This document shows positions 7,689-15,624 of a stretch of 35,554 nt of DNA, one piece after another. Within the stretch, counting starts at the first letter, position 1. Each line of letters opens with the position of its first letter. The notes beneath the pieces were generated by a model. The model saw nothing but the letters and a program-made list of their open reading frames with translations, was not told the origin of the DNA and did no database searches. Location: positions 1 to 35,554 of the forward strand of contig CALMSN010000229.1 in the NCBI GenBank assembly GCA_937872325.1. The letters are read 5' to 3'. The translations under genes were made by a program, and so were the position numbers. This DNA is from an uncultured Xanthobacter sp. (GTDB lineage Bacteria; Pseudomonadota; Alphaproteobacteria; Rhizobiales; Xanthobacteraceae).

Positions 7689-8537
7689 ATGTCCCAGCAG
7701 TCCATTCCACTGTCGTCCGAGCGTGCCAACACACGGGACGAGCGGGGGTCCAACCCTGGCCCCCCGCCGGTGCCGGCCTTCGCCGGGGGCGCCCTCATCG
7801 GCAGGCTCGGCGGTCTCATCGGGCTTGGTGGCGCAGAGTTCCGCCTGCCGCTGCTGATCGGCCCATTCCGCTTCCGGGCGCTCGAAGCGGTCATCCTCAA
7901 CAAGGCCATGAGCCTGGTCGTCGTCGCTAGCGCGCTGCCGTTCAGGGCGGCGACGGTGCCCTTCAGCGCCATCGCGACCAACTGGCCGATCATCCTCAAC
8001 CTGTTGGCGGGTAGCCTCGTTGGCGCCTGGTTCGGCGCCGGCTGGGCCACCCGGCTCAGCTCCCGCACCCTCGACCGGGTCTTGGCAGTCCTGCTGGTGC
8101 TGATCGCCGTCGCCCTCCTGTTCGGACACGGATCGACCGCAGCGTCCGCGCTGCTTTCGGGACCCTGGCTGATCGTGGCCGGCGTCATTGCGGGATTCGC
8201 CATTGGCGTGGTCGCCTCGCTGATGGGCGTGGCCGGCGGTGAGCTGCTGATTCCGACGCTGGTGCTTCTCTTCGGCGCGGACATCAAGCTCGCCGGCAGC
8301 CTGTCGCTGGCGGTGAGCCTGCCCACCATGATCGTCGGCTTCACCCGCTACAGCCGCGACAACGCCTTCGCCACCGTCGCGCAGAACAAGGTGTTCGTGG
8401 CCGTGATGGCGGTGGGCTCCATCGTGGGCGCCTTCATCGGCGGGCACCTCCTTGGGCTTGTGCCCGAGCAGGTCTTGCTTCCCATCCTGGCGCTGATCCT
8501 CGTCGTGTCATCGGTGAAAGTGTGGCGCCACGGATGA
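7689..8537 (+). CDS. TauE/SafE-family sulfite/anion exporter
   Basis: About 282 residues with eight hydrophobic segments in two repeats. Family features are the glycine-rich GGLIGLGGAEFRLPLLIG in the first half and its counterpart GVVASLMGVAGGELLIPTLVLLFG in the second. The ATG at 7689 is chosen because CGGAGG lies eight bases upstream; ATG 7671 is six codons earlier. Members export sulfite, sulfoacetate or related anions; several lack a known substrate. Its divergent HTH/PBP-like regulator hints at an oxyanion substrate. Its end converges on aioA with a hairpin between. Confidence 0.85.
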   Translation: MSQQSIPLSSERANTRDERGSNPGPPPVPAFAGGALIGRLGGLIGLGGAEFRLPLLIGPFRFRALEAVILNKAMSLVVVASALPFRAATVPFSAIATNWPIILNLLAGSLVGAWFGAGWATRLSSRTLDRVLAVLLVLIAVALLFGHGSTAASALLSGPWLIVAGVIAGFAIGVVASLMGVAGGELLIPTLVLLFGADIKLAGSLSLAVSLPTMIVGFTRYSRDNAFATVAQNKVFVAVMAVGSIVGAFIGGHLLGLVPEQVLLPILALILVVSSVKVWRHG

Positions 8538-8549
8538 GGGTGCGGTCTC

Positions 8550-8571
8550 GGCCGGCGCCAGAACGCCGGCC
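8550..8571. terminator. GC hairpin between convergent tauE-like and aioA genes
   Basis: GGCCGGCG (8550-8557), loop CCAGAA, CGCCGGCC (8564-8571): a perfect 8-bp stem between two converging stops (8537 and 8586). No T-run follows on either strand, so termination efficiency is uncertain; bidirectional use is plausible from its position. Confidence 0.45.
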
Positions 8572-8585
8572 GATGGTGCCCGCCG

Positions 8586-11048
8586 TCAGGCCGGATACTC
8601 CTTCGACTTGAAGGTCAGGTGCCGCACGCCTTCCGGCGCGTCGGCGATCTTGCGGATGTTGCCCCACGTCTGCTTGTAGTTGGGGATGATGTCCTCGTTG
8701 ACCCCCGCGGACACCACATTGCCCTGCACGCCGGTCGGGAAGCCGAACAGCATGAAAGTCTCCTTCCGCTTCGCCGTGGGGGTGGGATAGGCCATGGCCT
8801 GGGTGGAGCCGTTCTCGTTGTAGACCTCCACGAGATCGCCGCTCTTGAGGCCAAGCTCGCCCATGTCCTGCGGGTTCATCTCGATGAAGGGATAGGGCCA
8901 GCGATCCATGACCAGCTCATTCTCCACGTCAAGATAGGCGCTCTGCCAGACGAGGTTCGCCCGCCCGTTATTGATGAGGAAGGCGAACTTGTCCTTCTCC
9001 GCCTGTTTGCCGGGGGCCTGGAGGCCGCGCCACCGGGTTTCGGCGAACACCGCCTTGCCGTCCGGCTTGTTGAACTTGCCATCGGCGAACAGCCGCTTGG
9101 TGCCGACGATCTTGCCGTCTGCGAAGGCCGTGGCGGGCTCCTGGAAGCCGTTAGTGCCCATGGTCCGCAGGCGATCGTAGGTGACGAACGCGCCGCCCTT
9201 TTCGTTCTTGGCGTAGCCGTCCATGAAGGCGTCTTCCTCGCTCTTCCAGTCGAAGCCCTTGAACTTGTCCGCCACCTCCGTTTTGCCCATGGCGCGCAGC
9301 ACCCGCTCCATGTGATTGGCGATCCGCGCGGCGATGAGGCAATCGGGCATGGCCTGGCCCGGCGGGTCCATGTAGCGCTCGGTAAGGCGCATGCGCCGCT
9401 CGCCGTTCATGGAGGTGAGGTTCATCTCGCCGGATGTCGCGGCGGGCAGCATCACATGGGCGGCCTCGCCGATATGGGTCGGCACGATGTCCACGTCGAC
9501 GCTGAACAGCCCACCCTTGCGGATGGCGCCCAAGATGGCGGCCACCATGGCATCGCGGTCGCCGTAGGGCACGCTGGCCATGGCGTCCTTCACGAGGTCC
9601 GTGCGCATCTTGTAGGCGCGCTTGAAAGCCATGGCGTTGAGCGTGGTCTTGTAGTGGTCGCAGCCCCAGATGTGGTGCACGCCGCCCTTGCCCTCGATCA
9701 GCAGCTTGTCCACATAGGCTGCGGGCCGGCCCACATGGGCGTCGGACGGGCGGCAATAACCCTCCTGGTGGCCGCCCATGCGCACGCAGCCGCCGCCCGG
9801 ACGGCCGATATTGCCGGTAGCGAGGGCGAGATTCACCAGCGCCTGGTTGGTGCGGTAGTTGTCATTGCCCCAGATGAGGCCCTTCTCATAGGCGAACATG
9901 GTCCGCCGACGTGCCCCGCCGGCCTTGGGCTCGCCGATCCAGGTGACCGCCTTGACGATGTCCGCCTCGCTGAGGCCGGTGGCGCGGGCCGCTTCCGCCA
10001 CGCTCACCTTGTTGGCCGCCAGGGCCTTGTCGAAGTCCTTCGTGGAGGCCGCGATGAAACCCTTGTCGATCCACCCCTTCTCCGCCGCGTAGGTGAGCCA
10101 GGCGTTGAACAGGATCAGGTCGGTGCCGGAATTGAGGGCGAGATGGAGCACGTTCTCCTTGCCCGCCTCCACCTCGCTGGCATTCACGGTGACGGTGCGG
10201 CGCGGATCGACGATGACGATGCGCGCCTTGGCCACCGGCTCGCTGCCGAACTCCGCCTTCTTCTTGTCGAGGGAGGTTCCGCGCAGGTTGGGCACCCAGT
10301 GGTTCAGGAAATAGTTGGTCTGGGTTTCCAGCGCGTTCGTGCCCACCGCTACGAGGGTGTCGGCGAGCTCCGCGTCCTCGTAGCAATTGTTGAGCTCGCC
10401 CACCCCCATGTCGCGCGAGCCGTGGACCTCCGAATTGTAGGCCGGGCGATTGTGGATGCGGATGTTCTTTACCTTCATGGCGCCGAAATAGAGCTTTCCG
10501 GTGCCCCAGGTGTTCTCGTATCCGCCGCCCGCGCCGCCGTGGTCGAAGGCGGACACGAACAGGCCGTCCTCGCCCTGCTCAGCGATCACCGCTGCGGTGA
10601 CGCGGGCGACGAGGTCGAGGGCGTCGTCCCAGCTCGTGGGCTGGAGCTGTCCGTAGCGCCAGACCTGGGGATCGGTGAGGCGCTGGAGCTGGGTGTTGCG
10701 CTGGCGCGAATAGCTCATCTCGGCGATCCGCGCGCCGCGCACGGAGCCGAGGCCGGAATTCACCACGCACGCCTTGTCGGGCTTGATGACGATGTGCACG
10801 TCTCGCCCGTTCTGCCTGACGATGTTGTACATGGACGGCGCATACCAGGCTGCGGTCTCTGCCGGCTGTTGCCTGGAGAGATCGACGCCGAAGGCGTTCT
10901 CGCCCGGCGCCGTGCCGCCCTCGTATCGGGCGTCCCAACTATAGGCCTTGTAGCCGCAGCCGACGATGCAATAGTGGCAGACGACGTTGTGGACGGTCGC
11001 ATTGGCGGGAAAGATGGGCAAATGGCCGATCTGGGGCTTGTAAGCCAT
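8586..11048 (-). CDS. aioA: Arsenite oxidase large (molybdopterin) subunit AioA
   Basis: 820 residues, the normal length for AioA. The N-terminal CHYCIVGCGY supplies the three cysteines of the [3Fe-4S] cluster; the spacing and lack of a fourth cysteine are typical of AioA within the DMSO reductase family. Bis-MGD binding regions such as NRPAYNSEVHGSRDMGVGELNN, VDPRRTVTVNASEVEAG and the C-terminal FGFPTGVQGNVVSAGVNEDIIPNY match known arsenite oxidases. It oxidises arsenite to arsenate in the periplasm. It has no signal peptide and is exported with AioB through the Tat pathway. It starts 11 nt after aioB with GGGAGGACACC before the ATG. No cytochrome c or cofactor gene follows in the window. 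Confidence 0.97.
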   Translation of the reverse strand: MAYKPQIGHLPIFPANATVHNVVCHYCIVGCGYKAYSWDARYEGGTAPGENAFGVDLSRQQPAETAAWYAPSMYNIVRQNGRDVHIVIKPDKACVVNSGLGSVRGARIAEMSYSRQRNTQLQRLTDPQVWRYGQLQPTSWDDALDLVARVTAAVIAEQGEDGLFVSAFDHGGAGGGYENTWGTGKLYFGAMKVKNIRIHNRPAYNSEVHGSRDMGVGELNNCYEDAELADTLVAVGTNALETQTNYFLNHWVPNLRGTSLDKKKAEFGSEPVAKARIVIVDPRRTVTVNASEVEAGKENVLHLALNSGTDLILFNAWLTYAAEKGWIDKGFIAASTKDFDKALAANKVSVAEAARATGLSEADIVKAVTWIGEPKAGGARRRTMFAYEKGLIWGNDNYRTNQALVNLALATGNIGRPGGGCVRMGGHQEGYCRPSDAHVGRPAAYVDKLLIEGKGGVHHIWGCDHYKTTLNAMAFKRAYKMRTDLVKDAMASVPYGDRDAMVAAILGAIRKGGLFSVDVDIVPTHIGEAAHVMLPAATSGEMNLTSMNGERRMRLTERYMDPPGQAMPDCLIAARIANHMERVLRAMGKTEVADKFKGFDWKSEEDAFMDGYAKNEKGGAFVTYDRLRTMGTNGFQEPATAFADGKIVGTKRLFADGKFNKPDGKAVFAETRWRGLQAPGKQAEKDKFAFLINNGRANLVWQSAYLDVENELVMDRWPYPFIEMNPQDMGELGLKSGDLVEVYNENGSTQAMAYPTPTAKRKETFMLFGFPTGVQGNVVSAGVNEDIIPNYKQTWGNIRKIADAPEGVRHLTFKSKEYPA

Positions 11049-11059
11049 GGTGTCCTCCC

Positions 11060-11581
11060 TCAGAGCACGTTGGAGAGGCGGCCGTAGAGCAGCTCATCCA
11101 CGCCTTCGGCATAGATGTCGCCCTTCGCGTCCACACGCAGCGCGTATTGCGGCAGGTTCTGCGTCGCCTGGCCCCAGATCTGCTGGCCGCCTTTCTCGCA
11201 ATCGAAGCGGGAATAATGGCCGGGGCAGTTCAGCGTCTTGTCCGTCGTGCTGTAAGAAAGGGGAAATCCCTTGTGCGGGCAGACGGTGGTGAAGCCGACG
11301 ATGTCGCCGTCGGGTCCGGCGCCTCCGGCCACGCGTGTCCCGAGCTTCAGAAGGACGCCGGGCGCGTCGTCATCGGGATAGGCCACGTCCAGCGGCTCAT
11401 TAACTTTCAGGTCCTTCACATTGGCGAGGCGGTTCGCTGGATATCTCACCAACGCGACCGCAGGGGCCGCCTTGGCTTGGGCCGGCAGAACGGAGGCGAC
11501 GGCGGCGCCTGCGGTCGCAAGGCCGGCGCCGGTCAGGAAGCTGCGGCGGCCGGCATCGACGAGGCTGGGACATCTTTTCAT
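11060..11581 (-). CDS. aioB: Arsenite oxidase small (Rieske) subunit AioB
   Basis: 173 residues from the ATG at 11581, which follows a strong GGAGGAGC site; a longer frame to 11668 is not needed. The N-terminus carries a Tat signal, RRSFLTGAG, ending near AQAKA, which also exports AioA. The Rieske [2Fe-2S] ligands are in CPHKGF and CPGHYSRFD (Cys-x-His ... Cys-x2-His). Positions that form a disulfide in bc1-type Rieske proteins are Phe and Gly here, as in several characterised AioB proteins. It passes electrons from AioA to a periplasmic carrier. First gene of aioBA, behind a sigma-54 type promoter. Confidence 0.96.
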   Translation of the reverse strand: MKRCPSLVDAGRRSFLTGAGLATAGAAVASVLPAQAKAAPAVALVRYPANRLANVKDLKVNEPLDVAYPDDDAPGVLLKLGTRVAGGAGPDGDIVGFTTVCPHKGFPLSYSTTDKTLNCPGHYSRFDCEKGGQQIWGQATQNLPQYALRVDAKGDIYAEGVDELLYGRLSNVL

Positions 11582-11629
11582 GAAAGCTCCTCCCAGAGCG
11601 TATTGGTCCTTTCGGACGCAAGACGTCCT

Positions 11630-11644
11630 GCAGAAGCTGCGCCA
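11630..11644 (-). promoter_or_regulatory. Sigma-54 (-24/-12) promoter of aioBA
   Basis: Minus-strand TGGCGCAGCTTCTGC matches TGGCACG-N4-TTGC at 8 of 11 fixed positions, with the essential GG and GC exactly 10 bases apart. It predicts a transcript start near 11618 and a leader of about 37 nt before aioB. The AioR gene upstream encodes a sigma-54 activator, which fits. Confidence 0.65.
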
Positions 11645-11730
11645 TGCGGAGCTGAGTAGAGAATTCAATGATTTAACGAGCGAGATGAGGCGAGCACGTC
11701 CGCCGTCCCGAACATGCTGCGGCGCCGTCT

Positions 11731-11746
11731 GTCCGGAAACCCGAAC
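11731..11746. promoter_or_regulatory. Candidate upstream activator site for AioR
   Basis: GTCCGG-N4-CCGAAC is an inverted repeat with five of six pairs. It lies about 87 bp upstream of the -24 element, at the normal distance for an enhancer-binding protein, just beyond the aioR stop codon. AioR binding is inferred from position only. Confidence 0.35.
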
Positions 11747-11752
11747 GCGCCG

Positions 11753-13075
11753 TCAGCCGTCGCTACCCAAACCGAGGCGGCGCATCTTCTCCCACAGGGT
11801 GGTGCGCCCAACGCCGAGGAGCCGGGCGGCGGCGGAGAGTTCGCCCGCGGTCGCGGACAGCGCCCGGAGGATGTGACGCTTCTCCGCCTCCTGGCGCGCG
11901 GATTCCAGTGAGCCGATCCGTAGGCCGGCGTCAGCGCCTTCGCGAACGATCTCGGGAAAGAGATCCCCGGGCATCAGCCAGGGGCCCAAGGCAAGAGCGA
12001 CCGCACGCTCCATCCGGTTCCGCAGCTCCCGCACATTCCCGGGCCAAGGATGCTGCATCGCGGCCTCCTCGGCGAGGGCGCTGATCCCTTTCAGGTTGGT
12101 CTCGGTGTCCGCGCTATATTCCGTAAAGAAGCGCTCCATGAGCCATGGGATGTCATCGGGGCGCTCCCGCAGAGATGGCAGGCGAATGCTGACCGCGTTG
12201 ATGCGGTAAAGGAGATCCTCGCGGAATTGTCGCTCGACAACTCGCAGCGCCAGATCGGCGTTGGTGGCCGTCACGATACGGCCGCCGAAGGCGATCTCGC
12301 GCTCACCGCCGACCCTCTGAAACGTCTTGCTCTCGATCAGCCGCAGGAGTTTTGCCTGCAACTCCGGACGCAATTCCCCGATCTCGTCGAGAAACAGCGT
12401 GCCGTCGCCGGCGCGCTCCACATAGCCGAGATGGCGCTGCGCGGCACCGGTGAACGCGCCTCGCTCGTGGCCGAACAGCTCGCTTTCCATCAAGTCGGCG
12501 GGAATGGCGGCGCAGTTGACCGCGATAAACGGCGCGGTCGCGTGCCGCGATTGCGCATGGATGAAGCGGGCGGCTACATCCTTACCTGTCCCTGTCTCCC
12601 CCGTGATGAGCAGATTGGAGGACAGGCGAGCCATCCTGCACAACAGAGCCTCCACCTGCCGGATGGCGGGTGAGACGCCCAACGTGCCGCCTTCCGTGGT
12701 TCCATGCGGCATCAGCAAGTCGGTGAGCCGCGCCAGGAAGTCCTCCATCTCGAAGGGCTTGGTGACGTAGTCCGCCGCGCCGGACCGCATCAGGCGCACC
12801 GCTTGGTCGATGTCGCCATGGCCGGTCACGAACAGGAAAGGCGGCGTCCGAGGCACGTGCGCCGCTTCCCGGAACACAGCCTCCCCATCGAGATCCGGAA
12901 GGCGGATGTCGCATACGATAGCCTCGAAGCGAATCTTCCGGATATCCGCCACCGCTGCGCAGCCGGTCCGCCACCAATGCACCCTCATTCCCTCCAGGCC
13001 GAGCCGCTGCGCGAGGCTCTCGCCCATGATGGGATCGTCCTCCACGAGGCCGATGACGGGAGGCTCATGCGACAT
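11753..13075 (-). CDS. aioR: Sigma-54-dependent response regulator AioR
   Basis: 440 residues from ATG 13075. Receiver domain about 6-120 with phospho-acceptor Asp56 (VCDIRLPDLDG) and Lys106. AAA+ domain about 132-370 with Walker A GETGTGKD (159-166), the sigma-54 contact loop GAFTGA (206-211) and Walker B GTLFLDEIGEL. The C-terminus is a Fis-type HTH (LSAAARLLGVGRTTLWEKMRRL). Such proteins hydrolyse ATP to open sigma-54 promoters; this one should activate aioBA. Its start overlaps the end of aioS by 11 nt, so kinase and regulator are translationally linked. Confidence 0.94.
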   Translation of the reverse strand: MSHEPPVIGLVEDDPIMGESLAQRLGLEGMRVHWWRTGCAAVADIRKIRFEAIVCDIRLPDLDGEAVFREAAHVPRTPPFLFVTGHGDIDQAVRLMRSGAADYVTKPFEMEDFLARLTDLLMPHGTTEGGTLGVSPAIRQVEALLCRMARLSSNLLITGETGTGKDVAARFIHAQSRHATAPFIAVNCAAIPADLMESELFGHERGAFTGAAQRHLGYVERAGDGTLFLDEIGELRPELQAKLLRLIESKTFQRVGGEREIAFGGRIVTATNADLALRVVERQFREDLLYRINAVSIRLPSLRERPDDIPWLMERFFTEYSADTETNLKGISALAEEAAMQHPWPGNVRELRNRMERAVALALGPWLMPGDLFPEIVREGADAGLRIGSLESARQEAEKRHILRALSATAGELSAAARLLGVGRTTLWEKMRRLGLGSDG

Positions 13076-14525
13076 GGGCGAGCTCCATTGGGGCGATGAA
13101 AGGGAAGAGAAGACGGATCCGCGTTCCCCCCGTTTCAGGCCGCTCGACCTCGGCCGAGGCACCGAGGTCGTCCAGGATGCGCCGGGTGGTCCACAAGCCG
13201 AGGCCGCCGCCCCAGGGTGGGCCACCCGTTTCCCCGCCAGCCGCAAGAAGGCACCCCGCAGGCTCGGGCAGGCCGCTGCCTCGATCCGACACGATTACAT
13301 GCAGGGCCGTCGGCGTGAGCGACGCATCCACCGCCACTTCGCTTCCCGGCGGGGCGGCGGAAACCGCATTCAGCAGCAGGTTCAGCACGGCCTGGCGCAC
13401 CGGGGTGCTGGGCAGAGGAAGCAACACGTCGACGGGACCGGAGAACCTCAGATCGACACCCTTCCGGCGCGCCGCGGGGGCAATCAGTAGCTGCAGGTCC
13501 TCGAAATCGGCCATGGCGAGGGGTCGCGGCGCCTGCTCCGGCCGATACAAAGCGAGGGTGGTGCGCACCACGTCGCGGATACCGACGAGGCCTCGTTCGA
13601 GAAGGCCGAGGGACGATTTTCGGACCGCCGCATGGTGTCCATGGGTCTTCAGCGTCGCCAGCGCGTTAAAAAGGCCGCCCAGCGGGTTGTTGATCTCGTG
13701 GGCGAGCGCCGAGGTGAGCCGCCCGAGGCTGCCGAGCCGATGCTCGTCCGCCAATTGTCGGGCTAGGTCCTCCCGCTCGTACATGGACCGGACCAGCGCA
13801 TTGTAGGCTAGGAACAGGCGGGCGAATTCAGCGCCGTTGCGCGCGACCGCCTCCGGGGGAACGGGCGTCGCCCGCCCTTCGCTCGCAGCGCCCAGATAGC
13901 GCGAGAGCGTGCGCACCGGCGCCATCATGCGGGCGACGAGCAACCAGCCGGCCACGGCGAGCAGCAGCGTGACCATCCCGTTCGTGGCCGCGAGCGCGAG
14001 GACGACGTCGCGCCGCTCCAAAGCCAGATGGCTGGTGTCGAAAGTGGCGTGGATGATTCCGACGATGCGTCCAGGATAGGAAAGCACGCGCGTCGCGGTG
14101 GCGGATCTGGCGCCCGCCTCGAATCTGAAATCCCGGCCGGTTGCGAGCGGAGCGAGATCGGACGGGAGACGCACCCCAATGGGGAAGCGACGGGGATCGG
14201 ACGCCGCGATCACGAGGCCCTCCGCGTCGGTGATCACGGCGCTCAACGGATGCAGGCTCTTGTTGAGGGCCTGTGCCCGCATGATGGCGTCATAAACTTC
14301 CCAGACATCGTCTCTTAGGATCGCGGGTGCGACCGCGGAGGAGAGGCTGTCCAGATAGGTCTGCGCCAAGGCGCGCAACTGGCGCTCCTGCGTCTCCCCC
14401 AGCCGGCTCAGCACGCGCTCGGAGAGTGCAAGCCCCACCAGCACCATGAGCGCCGCAACCGCTAGGGGCACCTTGAGGGTGACGGGCCACTGGCGGGGGT
14501 CAAGGCGCGCGATCATGGGCGTCAC
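13065..14525 (-). CDS. aioS: Sensor histidine kinase AioS
   Basis: 486 residues from GTG 14525, which overlaps the aioX stop by four bases (GTGA); ATG 14516 is an alternative three codons later. Membrane helices lie at about 16-36 and 175-198 and enclose a periplasmic domain. A HAMP-like linker follows, then the H-box SALAHEINNPLGG with phospho-acceptor His276. ATPase motifs are N box LNLLLNAVSAAP, DRGSGLPEP and GGGLGLWTTRRI. It should receive the arsenite signal from AioX and phosphorylate AioR. Confidence 0.93.
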   Translation of the reverse strand: MTPMIARLDPRQWPVTLKVPLAVAALMVLVGLALSERVLSRLGETQERQLRALAQTYLDSLSSAVAPAILRDDVWEVYDAIMRAQALNKSLHPLSAVITDAEGLVIAASDPRRFPIGVRLPSDLAPLATGRDFRFEAGARSATATRVLSYPGRIVGIIHATFDTSHLALERRDVVLALAATNGMVTLLLAVAGWLLVARMMAPVRTLSRYLGAASEGRATPVPPEAVARNGAEFARLFLAYNALVRSMYEREDLARQLADEHRLGSLGRLTSALAHEINNPLGGLFNALATLKTHGHHAAVRKSSLGLLERGLVGIRDVVRTTLALYRPEQAPRPLAMADFEDLQLLIAPAARRKGVDLRFSGPVDVLLPLPSTPVRQAVLNLLLNAVSAAPPGSEVAVDASLTPTALHVIVSDRGSGLPEPAGCLLAAGGETGGPPWGGGLGLWTTRRILDDLGASAEVERPETGGTRIRLLFPFIAPMELAHVA

Positions 14526-15397
14526 CCGGTGCCCGCGACGAGCGCCGCCTTTGCGGCGATGGGGTCGAAGAGGCTCGCCTCCTGCGGCGCGAAACCATCG
14601 AGCCGCAGCATGGCGAGCACCGCCTTGCCATCCTCGTCCTCGTTCATGCGCGCAAGCGCCTCCGTCAGCGCGGCGAGCGCCTGCGGGTCTGGCGGATGGC
14701 GCGGGGCAGCGATGGGCGGGAAGCCGAGCCATTCGGACCGGCGCAGGATGGCGACGCGCGACGTCAGCTCCGGCTCGATCTCCCGCATAACGTCCAGGAC
14801 GTAGCCGTCCACGGAACCGGATTGGGCGAGGCCCGAGGCCACGGCACGGATCACGTTGCGATGGCCGTAGGTGAAGAAGGTGCGGGCGAAGAAGGACGGG
14901 GGCTTCAGGCCGTGCTCCGCGAGAAGCGCGCGGGTGACGAGGAAGCCGGAATTGGAATCGGGGTCCGAGAAGGCGTGGATATCGCCCTTGAGGTCCTGGA
15001 AGTCCCGTGCGTCACGGTCCCGGTCGACGATGAGGCAGGACTGATAGAGCGGCTGCCCGCGCCACAGCGGAACCGCGACCAGCTGGAGCGCGTCACGATG
15101 GGCGACGAACGGATAGCCGCAGATCCACGCGGCATCGAGCTGACCCGAGACCAGCAGCGCGGTGATCTCCTGATAGGTCCGCCGGCTGACGAGTTCGACC
15201 GGTAAGCCGGTGGCCCGCCGCAGGTAAATCTGAAGCCGGCCGAGCAGTTCGAGGTCGGAGGTCAGGAAGACGGGGGTCAGGCCAAAACGGATGATGCCGG
15301 CCGAGGCGCGCGCCAACAGGGGCACGAGCGTCGCGCCGACCATGGAAGCAGCGGCAGCAAGGACCGCCCTGCGGTCGATGCGCGAACCGGCGCCCAT
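14522..15397 (-). CDS. aioX: Periplasmic arsenite-binding sensor protein AioX
   Basis: 291 residues, PhnD-like periplasmic binding protein with an N-terminal signal containing an Arg pair (DRRAVLAAAASMVG), possibly Tat-dependent. It begins the mature part IIRFGLTPVFLTSDLELLGRLQ, typical of AioX. Two cysteines remain in the mature protein: Cys93 in DAAWICGYPF and Cys121 in YQSCLIVD. AioX proteins are known to bind arsenite and need a conserved cysteine; Cys93 is the likelier equivalent by context. It starts the aioXSR operon, and an inverted repeat lies just upstream. Confidence 0.93.
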   Translation of the reverse strand: MGAGSRIDRRAVLAAAASMVGATLVPLLARASAGIIRFGLTPVFLTSDLELLGRLQIYLRRATGLPVELVSRRTYQEITALLVSGQLDAAWICGYPFVAHRDALQLVAVPLWRGQPLYQSCLIVDRDRDARDFQDLKGDIHAFSDPDSNSGFLVTRALLAEHGLKPPSFFARTFFTYGHRNVIRAVASGLAQSGSVDGYVLDVMREIEPELTSRVAILRRSEWLGFPPIAAPRHPPDPQALAALTEALARMNEDEDGKAVLAMLRLDGFAPQEASLFDPIAAKAALVAGTG

Positions 15398-15420
15398 TTG
15401 CTAGGGCCTCCCGCTTTGTA

Positions 15421-15441
15421 ATTCTTCTTAAATCGAAGAAT
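15421..15441. promoter_or_regulatory. Inverted repeat in front of aioX
   Basis: ATTCTTC (15421-15427), 7-nt spacer TTAAATC, GAAGAAT (15435-15441): perfect 7-bp arms, 23 nt upstream of the aioX start in a short AT-rich patch. It has the form of an operator for a dimeric repressor. The surrounding 15,398-15,624 shows no gene. Confidence 0.4.
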
Positions 15442-15624
15442 AACGCGGATGGCCTGAAAGGCAAACGGGCATCCGTGTCGGCGTGAGAAACGACAATTTG
15501 CGCAGTGCCCCCGCCAGGAGGCTTGTTCTTCTGCCGTGGAATCAATTGGCGGCGCGAGGGCCACTTTCAAAGAACCCGCGCGGGATCGCGGCCGAAGCCG
15601 GCAGCCGGGCGTCTGACCTGCCTG

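Noticed and set aside
8586..11048. Whether the molybdoenzyme could be the anaerobic ArxA type
   Set aside because: Its CHYCIVGCGY cluster motif, length, and pairing with a Rieske AioB subunit and aioXSR fit AioA, not ArxA.
8619..11087. An 822-codon plus-strand frame opposite aioA
   Set aside because: Exact shadow of aioA, kept open by high GC at third codon positions; no family features or ribosome site.
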